DNA from: Grifola frondosa
Taxonomy: Eukaryota; Basidiomycota; Agaricomycetes; Polyporales; Grifolaceae
Assembly (NCBI GenBank): GCA_001683735.1
Contig: LUGG01000018.1
Coordinates: 1-64,000 of the forward strand
Length of the DNA: 64,000 nt
Direction of reading: 5' to 3'
A program made the position numbers and the translations under genes. Below, one piece after another: positions 55,579 to 64,000 of this stretch. How positions within the stretch are numbered: the first letter of the stretch is position 1; every line of letters begins with the position of its first letter. A model generated the notes under the pieces. The model saw only the letters and a program-made list of their open reading frames with translations, did not search any database and was not told where the DNA came from.

Positions 55579-58500
55579 TCAAAACTTTGACGTAGGTAGA
55601 TCACCCCACTGGACAACAGGTCTGGGATCTTCAGATATTCTCAACGAGGCTCTAAAGGCTTTGGGGTCTTGTATTAAGACCACACCGTCATTGAGCTTTC
55701 CGTCGCAGTCCGACACTGCAGGATGCTCCTCTGTTATTGTCGGGATGGTTTTGAATAGCTCTTCGGCGACCTCGGGGGAAACGAGCGATCCCTCTTGAGC
55801 GAACATATCCTGCCAGAACTTGATGAACTGGGCCAGCAATGGTTCGCCCTCGGCGGCCAACTCTTCGCGCCATTTCTGTTGATCAACCACGGCTCCACGC
55901 CTGAGAGCTGCAGCTTCGAACGCCCCCATCGCAGCGATACTGATCTTCGGAGGACGCGCCTTCTGTGACTGGAGATGAAAGATGAACGGACATTTCGCCC
56001 GAGTAGATATGATGAGGTGAGATGGGTGAACACGGCCCAGGAAGAGTGAGATCACATCCTTCTTGGTAATGCTCTGGAGCAGATCGGCATCATGTTCACC
56101 TGCGTGTATGTTTTGTTAGCAGCTATCAAGTGGCATATACGAAAAACAGGAACACTCACGTCTGAGGAAGTCGTGGTGTCCGGAGTTCAATGTGGCCCCA
56201 ATACCGGTTGGTCTCTTCGCTAAGGTTTTTCAATGCTTCCCCCTCTTACGTTCCAGCCCTGCCTTCTGCTCATTGAATTCGGTGCCTGACATCTCCTGAA
56301 TCTTCGTCTTCATTTCGTCCAAGAAGACCTCAACGCGCCTTCTTCAAGGTATGTGGGGCCGCGTTCGCTCTGCACAACAATCCGCAGTCCAATGGCCGAG
56401 TCCCCAGCCATGGTCCATAGAGAGATGATGCAACGATGTAACCCAGTTGCTCTTTCGTCTCAACACATTGAAAGCGGGTTCGGCGAGAATCTGCGAAAGA
56501 AGTGCGCCGGTCACGCGGAGATGGGATCGAGCACGCTTCCGAAATGTACATAATACGACAGGGAGGAATTGGGTTTCGTTCACATTTGGAACAGCCGTTG
56601 ACCAGAATGATGTGTTCGACCCTGGTGGAAGAACGAGCTCTAAGTCGAACCTTCACATTGAAAGAGGAGACATACCATCAGGAGGGATCAGTGCCCTTTC
56701 AACTACAGCTGACGGAGATATTGGGGATGCTTGGAGGATCTCTCAGCCATCTCCGCAAATCGCACAGCCTCCTATACACGAAAATGGTTGAAGGGCAGTA
56801 TGAGAAGCTGCAAAAACAAATTACATACGTCTCTATACATGTTACCAACTACAAGCAGGCGCATATTGATCTTCGACAATAAATTGAAGGATGGTGAATT
56901 TGAAGCTCTTCAACAGTGATCGCTGTGCAGAAAGATGAGCCGAAATCTTCCATTGGACATTGACACTCACAAGACACCTCGGCAAGTTTTTCTGTCAGGG
57001 TGTATTGTTGCTGGGTGAGTAGATATCGGGCATCGAAGTCGGAAAGCCGATAGGGCTGGCCAAGGAAGAAATTCTCGTAGTCGCGCTTTGCCTTGTTGTC
57101 CACACAATGTCGTCAGTCATATATTTGGACACGAACGATGTTAATTGTCGCACCTGATCTTTCATCACTGCCAGTCTTTCGGCTTGATTTGGAGGTTCTT
57201 CACACGTTCAGCACATCCTTCGCTAGAACATGCAGTTTATCATTGTAACCGCTCATTATGACATACAGCCCAAGTGTCTGTCCAGTGAAGTCTGTATCGC
57301 AGCCCGGCTAGATCGGCGTCGTAGGCGAATTCGGTAAGAGAGTCATTGACGAGTCGGCAAAGAGACTATCACGACAGGCAGTGAGCCCAAAACATGAAAT
57401 CGACACGAGAAGTCTACGAACCGTGTCAAAACGCTTGCAGCGCGGATGTGTTCGCTACGAGGACTGAATGATAATATACGTTAGCGACCGCTGTAAGACT
57501 CAAATAGTCGAACTGCAATTAACCTGCGAATATCCATGATGATCCGTGCCTTCGGGACCCAGAACTGGTCGTCTTTCTTATGCCAGAGAGATGAGATAGC
57601 GGTCTCTCGGATGAGGTGAGGACGCTTCAGAGGCTATAGCAAGATAAGAGAGGGTCCACTGAAATATTATTGGGAGCTGACTCTGCGACTTCACGCTTGT
57701 CAACGTCCAGATTAGTAGGCAGGAACTCGTTCGGACCGGGAAGGAACAGCTCAGGTATATCATTGGGCTCTCTGCCTATACATCGATGTTTTCAACCGAC
57801 AAGTTGCGTCATGAGCGGTGATGGAACTTACCTGCGCCACGAAATCTTGATCCAACCGCTGGACGGAATACGGAGTACCATACCAAGGTTCATGTTCCCA
57901 TTGCAGCGCGTTCCCATTCAGTCTTTCATATTCCTCAGACTTTGCCATGAGAACTATCCTGCCTTTGTCGATCCGAAGGCTGTTCAGCATGTCTCTCATT
58001 TCTTTCTCACCGCCATTGGCCATCTCCTTCTCGTCCATTCCCACACTAGCTCTGGCGCCTTGAGTACGAGCTCGCGCGGGACGGGCCATGCCATGTGTTC
58101 CGAAATCCATACAGCATAGTCGTCTGGCCGGCGCTTCTCGGAAAAGCGGAAGCGTGTCGAGTGAATGATGCTCATCTCTCGTTGATACCACGATGGAAAG
58201 GACGACGAACGAATAGTGAGAGATATTTGAAGACGGAGAGCATGACAGAGCGGTAGTTTTCTGCATGAGACCGTCTCAACAATTGTCGAAAACGTCAGGT
58301 AACGGAACATACCGAACCCTTCCGGAGTTAGTGTAGCGTAGTCCTCAGCATGCCAAAGCTTCTGCCCAGAGGTTGCGGCCCAGAGCTCAAGGCTGATCCA
58401 ACCCTTGTGCTTCAAATATGAATGAAGTGATCCTGGTCCTTCATGTCCTATGAAATTTGATAGAAGCTTGCGGGTTTGTACTGCCATGTATCAGGATCAT

Positions 58501-59904
58501 ACGGATTGGAAGGACACCTCCAACGCGTGGAAAGACATTCTTTGGACAGATACCAGGGTCTAAAAGATATATTAGAAAGATTCGAAAGCCAAGGGGCAAA
58601 CAACTTACGCCCATCTCGTTTGGTCCGAAATGGATGGTCATGAATCATTGGAAGAGGCTCCTGTCCGCGATTCGGGATGGCGAGAACAGTGAAGCAACCA
58701 TGTCCGCAAGTTCGTCCAGGGATTCTATTGCACGACAAAAAAAAATGAGAGAGGTGCACAAATAATTGAAGGCTATTATACCCATTCCGAGGACGCAAAG
58801 CCGCATCCTGCCAGCACAGTATCCTTACTCCACCATTCCACCAGTCGCCGCCGAGTCTCCCGACCAACCACACCCCGTCCCCTCAAGTTCACTGCTGTGT
58901 CGAACTTGTTTTGGAGCAGGAGATGGCACGCGCGACGAGGTTGGTGACGGAGCTAGACTGCTAGTCACAGACGAGATATTGCCATTGCTCAACATTGCTT
59001 TAGCCTTGAGTTCCCTTCCTACCTTCGAGAGACTCTCCCTATTCCACTTCCAAACTTTTGCCACGGATGACCTTCTTTAGTCAGATGCTTGTTTACTTGG
59101 AAGATGCGCCACATATCATTCTGGAGGTTCTTCTTGTGCTCCGAATCGACAGCATTCAGTTCGCGAGAGGTGCAAGATGGGGCGAAGAGCGGGCAATGGA
59201 AAAAACCTGCGAAGCGAGACAGTGCTCCGGAAAGCGCAGTAGTGGAAACACTGAAGAAATAGTTTGTGTTCGATGCACCGGTAAGCGTTGGAGCCGCCAT
59301 TGTTTTTCGCCAGAAACTGTGTATGTGCACTTGAGAACTATAAGGTTTACTGAGAACGTCAGCGACGTACTTCAGAGTACTCGTTTTCTCGGGGATATTG
59401 CTCCGTTCCCTGTAGGCAAGAGTAAGTTCAATCGTCAAATCTTCGCCATAATCACCTCACCATAAACAGTAGATGCTCGCAGAAGTGAGCAAGGCCCGGC
59501 ATGTCGTCTAGAACTGCATCAGTTGTCACCCCCATACAGCAGAGGCACGACTGGGAGGCCTACAGGATCATACAAATGGCCCACCGCTACATCTAAGCTA
59601 GCGGCTGCTTTGTCTGCCTTCGCATCATGCACGAGCATAGCCTGTAAACCATTGTCGAGCGATATCAGTCTATAGTCTCTGTCGTCTTGCTGAGACTCTG
59701 AATAGCTTTTGAAGACGGTATAGGGTGTAGGTCCAGTAGAGATGCGACTCCAGTCCGAATCGGAAGATGTAAGCGACCATTGCGAGACCAGCTCTAGATA
59801 GTCTATCCGACGAATGTGTACCCAAGAAAAACCGAGACACCGCTGACGCTGTTGGCACACTCCGAGAGTGAGAGGAGACGCGGCTCGCCAATAGTTCGCA
59901 GCAT
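55579..59904 (-). CDS. insulin-degrading-enzyme-type M16 metalloprotease (Ste23-like), several frame breaks
   Basis: The zinc site H-x-x-E-H is seen in MPGLAHFCEHLLFM (about 59461-59500), after LISLDNGLQAMLVHDAKADK and AASLDVAVGHLYDP. Then NTNYFFSVSTTALSGALSRF, HPWQKFGSGN, RRPDDYAVWISEHMAWPVPR, DFDARYLLTQQQYTLTEKLA, KEQLGYIVASS and QSERGPTYLEERVEVFLDEM, the last two being IDE C-half signatures. The end is QWGDLPTSKF with TGA at 55579-55581. Yeast Ste23 processes a-factor; the family clears short peptides. The frame breaks at about 59282, 59043, between 58825 and 58900, and further on, mostly as one missing base. Exon structure is complex and the first exon (ATG near 59904 or 59910) is uncertain. 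Confidence 0.88.
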
Positions 59905-59910
59905 TAACAT

Positions 59911-60383
59911 TTATCGCCTATAGATTTTTCCTTGCTTGGACCAGATTACGACATGCACATTTCATCAAACTATGAAGATGAGACCCTCCCAGTACGTTCA
60001 AGTCAATCGAACCAGCACAGCTACAGTCGAGTAAATATATCCCTCGCAGTCAGACGCGCTGTTAGCGCTCATAAAACACATCCACTATGCAATACATATC
60101 GTTAGAGTCAAGAAGTCCTGGGTTGTCGAAGAAAGAAACCAACCCCGTCATGCTGGAGGGTCAATACGGTTTAACAAAAGAGTATATGCAGTAGAGAGAA
60201 TTACAATGCACAACAGAGCTGGATGAGGTGTATACACAACAAAGTACTACATGAAACATATCGTCAGGAGCGAAAACGAGGGTAGCTTGAGATGACGAGG
60301 AACAAGAGGACGAAATGGCGAGGCGACCACATGAATAGAGACACTACTTCTTTCTCCCTGTTTCCCAGCACCCTTCCATTCAT
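59911..60383. other. intergenic, no gene seen
   Basis: Upstream region of the M16 protease and 3' flank of CKS1. No coding texture on either strand. Confidence 0.45.
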
Positions 60384-60872
60384 TCATACTGCCTGCTGCT
60401 GAAGTAGTTGCTGTTGCTGCAATTGAGCATGCAGCTGATCAAAGTTTTTCAAGCGACGGAAGAGTAAGACATGTGGTTCCGGTGCTAGTTCGATACGCCA
60501 CAATATTAGAATACATGCTGCCATGGACCATGAATTGTCACTCACCATGTACTTCGTAATGTTCCCACCCGAGACTTTGTGTAATGCCTATCCCTCGCCA
60601 CTCATCTTCTGTCAGCAGGCGCAACGTCCCGCTGTTATCAGGATTAAAGTATTGCTTCGGTATCATCTTGAAGAGGGGTTTAGGAAGGATGACGTGGCGG
60701 TATTCGTATTCATCGTCCGAGTATCGGTCAGAATAATGGATCCTACGGCAATCAAAGTCACGTCAGTGCTTATTTGGAAGTACAGAGCAGGGAACGAGCT
60801 GACTTCTCTATGATTTCTTCCAACTCCGGCTGGCTTCCTCATCAGCTCGCTCTGAGCTTCTTTGCTGACCAT
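60384..60872 (-). CDS. CKS1: CKS1/Suc1 cyclin-dependent kinase regulatory subunit
   Basis: The Suc1/CKS domain is almost complete: [20 protein letters not shown], then [20 protein letters not shown] and [20 protein letters not shown] followed by PHVLLFRR. The HAPEPH hinge that allows strand-swapped dimers is present. A glutamine-rich tail ([16 protein letters not shown]) follows, with TGA at 60384-60386. CKS proteins bind CDK1 and phosphorylated substrates. The N-terminal exon ([20 protein letters not shown] from 60872) is unusual for the family and its splice to the CKS domain is not certain. Before a transposon insertion its start faced the MER3 start at about 220 bp. Confidence 0.93.
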
Positions 60873-61018
60873 ATCCGAAGCAGTCACTCCAGGCTATTCG
60901 CGATAAAAGTATCAGAATTATTACAAACGAAGAAGGCGCAGTTGGGATGAATGAGTTGAGACACGCGATGTAAACGCGACATGTCACAGAAACGTCACGG
61001 TTTGAATAGCCTACACGT

Positions 61019-62043
61019 GATCATGGCTAGGCTCGTTCCCAGCCGTTCTGGTCTAGTAGAGATTCAAACTCGTCGTGGCACTCCTGCTGTTCGCCAGAAC
61101 GGCTGGGCAAACTCGTCGCCCTTTGCGAGGTGGAGCGTGGAGAATTGACTTCGTGAAATCGCGTTCTTCACTCTGTGTACTTGTTCAAATATACCTGTTC
61201 AAAGCTCATCATTACATCTATTTCTAATGGACATCCTCATTACCATCATCAAACCAGAATCTGAAGTCAGCATCATGATGGGCCTCCGAATCTGAGCCCT
61301 GCTCGGACTCTGCATCATCCTCTGGGTTATCCACCATGCACTCACGTACACTGACACATCGGATGTCACAGGGGGCTGTAGTGCCTCATTTGCAGTGGTG
61401 AGTTGTTAGTCAGTACCAGTGCCCCGACAACGGGCTGAACTTGACAGTGTGCTTGGAGGTCTGCGAAACGCTTGTTAAACTCGACAAGTGGGGTGGCTAG
61501 TTTCTTCAACCCGATATTGACAGCCTTTGGAACCACGGGTTTCTCGTCGTTGATTATATGTCCCACTGTTGACTCAACTCATCATGCGCTTGTGTCATTG
61601 ACGGACCCGAGTGTGGAATCCCTGCGGGCTGTACCCTCACCTTCGCAGATGTCTTTACATATAAATTCCCATCCCACTGTCTTCGAGTTTCTTCATTATC
61701 AGCCTCCGCCGCCACCCCCAATCATTAGTTTACAGTTCTTCTATGTATTTAAGATTGTATTAGACAGATAATGTACATTAAATGAAATCTATTCGAGTGA
61801 GAGGATGATTGCGAGCATGATACTCGAGCACAAAGCGCAAGATTTCACTAAGTCAGTTCTCCCACGCTCCACCTGGCAAAAGGGCGACGAGTTTGCCCAG
61901 TCGTTATAGCGCGTCTTCTCCTTTCGCACTCCGCCCCTTCTATATTCGGTAGTACTTCCTAAAACAGAACATCTATAATTGCCTAATCTAGAATGGAGAA
62001 CGACGCGCTGTAACGACTGGCTTGCGAGTCTAGATCATGGCTA
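61019..62043. mobile_element. ~1-kb Mutator-like element with long hairpin ends and 11-bp flanking repeats
   Basis: The word GATCATGGCTA flanks both sides as a direct repeat (61019-61029 and 62033-62043). Inside, inverted repeats are long: 61105-61160 matches the complement of 61841-61898 over about 56 bp (GGGCAAACTCGTCGCCCTTT on the left). Each end is itself a hairpin: CCCAGCCGTTCTGG (61038-61051) pairs with 61094-61107, and CAGTCGTTATAGCGCGTC (61898-61915) pairs with 62002-62019 with one mismatch. A target duplication of 9-11 bp and long ends fit a Mutator-like (MULE) or foldback element. There is no transposase inside. Confidence 0.8.
61366..61690 (-). pseudogene. protein-like fragment carried inside the Mutator-like element
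   Basis: The minus strand reads NLYVKTSAKVRVQPAGIPHS, MTQAHDELSQQWD, then after one frame change IINDEKPVVPKAVNIGLKKL and VEFNKRFADLQAHCQVQPVV. The texture is that of a real protein, interrupted by stops and a frame change. I cannot identify the family. Being between the element's inverted repeats, it may be a captured host fragment (Pack-MULE style) or a leftover of the element's own gene. Confidence 0.35.
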
Positions 62044-62046
62044 CAA

Positions 62047-62052
62047 ACGCGT
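62047..62052 (+). promoter_or_regulatory. ACGCGT (MCB) site before MER3
   Basis: An exact ACGCGT lies 51 bp upstream of the MER3 start codon and 4 bp beyond the transposon's right flanking repeat. Near-matches (ACGCGA twice) lie at about 60963-60978 on the CKS1 side, now 1 kb away. Before the insertion they formed one compact promoter. Confidence 0.45.
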
Positions 62053-62102
62053 CTCGTGTTTGAATCTCCGACTTTACTCTTCTCTCCTTTAATCTTCGAT
62101 TC

Positions 62103-64000
62103 ATGGACCGCCACCTATTCTCCGGACCTGCCTATGGCTATGACAACAATGTCATAGATTACGGTCGCACCTATGAGAATTCTGCTCCCTTCGCATTCCA
62201 ATCGAAAGCAGTCGCCCAAGACATATACGACGATTACAATGACGAGATTGATGACTTGATAGAAGAATTTGGTGACTATATGCGAGCAAACCGTTCGGTA
62301 TAACTCTGATAATACTAAAATTACTACTAGAGAATTCTTCTCCGTCACCGCCTGAGCGAAGGCATGCTTCAAATTCTTGGGGCAGTCAACAACATGCCTA
62401 CCAGCCTTCAACGCTAGTACATTATGATGAAGTTGAGCAGTATGCAACCCAGAGCATGCAGGATGAACCCTTTGTATCTCCGGCTGCGAGCACGCAAGAT
62501 TATCATACCTCTAGACTGTATCAACCCTCGTGTAAGTCACTCTTGAAACATGCCAGAGCAGCTCATAACCCGGCGGACAGCATATCCAAAGCGGAATGTT
62601 CCTCAATTTCGTTCCTATCAACAGCCAAATGGCGCCTCCGAATCATCCGCTCGGTTGTCTTCCTATAAGCCGCCATCGGCTCCTGCCGATGAGAGTTATG
62701 AGGAAGCAAGCAAGAGGGGAGATATACATCCTCGAAATTGGCACGGAGTTCGCCTGCGTCCAGTCTCAGATCTTCGTAAGTTAACTGTCATGGGAGGTCG
62801 GTTGTATGCAATTTGTTAATCTCTTCAACAGCTGACATATACCGAGGAGTGTTCAAGTTCGGGGTGTTCAATGCCGTGCAATCTCAATGCTTCGATACCG
62901 TATGAAATTCGCTTGTTATTTGAGTCTTGATCGTGAGCGAGACTCAATTTTTACAGGTTATGCACACTGACAAGAATATGGTTAGTTGTTCGTGAATCTG
63001 GAACTTGAACTCGTTGAATTTATCTTTCCTCAGGTTCTAAGTGGTTCGTCTGCGTCTCAACGTGCACATTTCTTCTCTGTGACATACTATATGCAGCGCC
63101 AACCGGAAGCGGAAAAACCGTTCTCTTTGAATTAGCTATCATCCGAATGCTCGTACAGAACAATGCAAGTAATCGGAAGTCCAAGTGTATATACATTGCA
63201 CCTACAAAGGTCTCGTTCGCCGGCGTCATAACGTGCATCCTGACCTCTGACGTTTATTTTTCCAGTCTTTGTGTTCAGAGAAATTCAGGGACTGGACTAC
63301 AAAGTTTCAGTCGCTTGGGGTCAACTGTAAGTCGCTAGATTGTTACTTCATCAGCCACAACAACGCTTATTCTTCAGGCTGCGAGCTGACTGGCGACACG
63401 GTGCAATTTGGAAAGAGTGCATGGGGAAATGCAAAGGACGCTTCTGTGATGTGAGTGGGCTGTAATCTTACTGAGATATCATTTGACTTTTTCCCAGAAT
63501 CACCACTGTAAGCATTGCTAAACGGTATTAAGATAGCGTACGCGTTGACTGATTTTAAACAGGGGGAGAAATGGGATAGCTTGACCAGAAACTGGTAAGA
63601 TCATATATAGTTTGACCTGTAGGATGATTAGCTAAATATCACACAGGCGCGGAAACGGGCAAATTCTCTCCCAAGTGCAACTGTTTTTGATTGATGAAGC
63701 AAGTGTTTCTGGTCGGTCGCGAGCAAGGCTAACCTTAAAGACCTTCAGGTTCATATCTTGAATGAATCGCGTGGTAGTACGTTGGAAGTCATCATCTCAC
63801 GCATGAAGACTCGCGGGTCCTCGGTCCGGTTTGTAGTGGTCTCTGCGACTGTTCCTAACATCGAGGATGTTGCTAATTGGATCGGGGACGATACTTCTGA
63901 CGGATCCGCTACGGTTATGCAGGTACGCTTGCTTGCTCAACCCTGTCGTTGATATCTTCCCTTCCCTACAGTTCGGCGAAGAGTTTCGCCCGTGCAAGTT
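62103..64000 (+). CDS. MER3: MER3/HFM1-type meiotic DNA helicase, 5' part (runs off the window)
   Basis: This is an Ski2-like superfamily 2 helicase needed for meiotic crossover formation. The start MDRHLFSGPAYGYDN opens a poorly conserved N-terminus. The helicase core begins LPDIYRGVFKFGVFNAVQSQ (Q-motif region), then APTGSGKTVLFELAIIRM (motif I), YIAPTKSLCSEKFRDW (Ia), ELTGDT (Ib), IDEVHILNESRGSTLE (II, DEVH) and VVSATVPNIEDVANWI (III). Motifs IV-VI and the Sec63 part lie beyond 64000. The intron in motif II (63699-63748) starts with GC: GAA|gcaagt. The exon joins near 62530-62600 are uncertain. The gene sits 60 bp downstream of a Mutator-like insertion. Confidence 0.92.

Noticed and set aside
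61038..61107. tRNA or structured RNA in the left hairpin of the Mutator-like element
   Set aside because: The 14-bp stem and a GTTTGAATC-like word recall a tRNA, but the T-loop lacks the conserved C and no cloverleaf forms. Inverted copies at the other end show it is a transposon terminus.
1..64000. CRISPR array, prophage or bacterial operon
   Set aside because: No regularly spaced repeats. Genes are intron-rich and eukaryotic throughout.

Overview
The window looks like a piece of a filamentous basidiomycete (Agaricomycete) genome, most likely a wood or litter decayer. Nearly every gene is interrupted by short spliceosomal introns (about 45-65 nt). Genes are dense and often in divergent or convergent pairs. 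A KDZ-type transposase gene of the mushroom type is present, together with a secreted CBM1-GH6 cellobiohydrolase. No prokaryotic signals are visible.

Region 1 (1-11.5 kb) is a repeat island. It holds a KDZ transposase gene (about 0.83-4.5 kb), then a mosaic of degenerate pieces: a short elongation factor 2 exon fragment (about 7.2 kb), a larger intron-bearing eIF4G fragment (7.7-9.4 kb) with stop codons and frameshifts, remnants of a second transposon protein (10.0-10.4 kb), a 199-bp inverted-repeat element (10.44-10.64 kb), a field of GGATATATCC-like repeats and a pol III box pair resembling a tRNA-derived SINE. Region 2 (11.2-18.3 kb) is a metabolic block. A Dal5-like MFS transporter sits between a class I/II aminotransferase and a decayed copy of that aminotransferase's 3' end. 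The aminotransferase is divergent from an arginase, and the shared promoter carries overlapping GATAAG sites, which suggests nitrogen control. Region 3 (18.3-36.5 kb) holds an APC15-like protein, a CWF19L1/Drn1 splicing factor with three zinc knuckles, a secreted carboxylesterase, a Nudix hydrolase, a 345-bp Mutator-like MITE with 9-bp target duplications, a UBLCP1-like phosphatase, CSN8, NECAP, a macro-domain protein and GH6 cellobiohydrolase. Region 4 (36.8-51.2 kb) is a housekeeping block: NFS1 cysteine desulfurase, an SR protein, tubulin cofactor E, HIBCH, indoleamine 2,3-dioxygenase and RPA1. Region 5 (51.6-64 kb) has a large uncharacterised membrane-anchored protein, an insulin-degrading-enzyme-type M16 protease, the CDK subunit CKS1 and the 5' part of the meiotic helicase MER3/HFM1. 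A ~1-kb Mutator-like element with 11-bp flanking repeats has landed in the CKS1-MER3 bidirectional promoter.

Two themes cross the window. First, ACGCGT (MluI cell-cycle box) sites lie upstream of the APC15-like gene, the phosphatase, RPA1 and MER3, fitting MBF-type G1/S control. Second, many well-conserved genes (arginase, carboxylesterase, Nudix, macro, GH6, HIBCH, IDE, the uncharacterised membrane protein) carry isolated one-base frame breaks, mostly missing bases and often beside short G or C runs. This looks more like residual assembly error than independent gene death, so protein models here need correction against reads. Gene ends were set by eye from homology and splice signals; exon borders are approximate unless stated.
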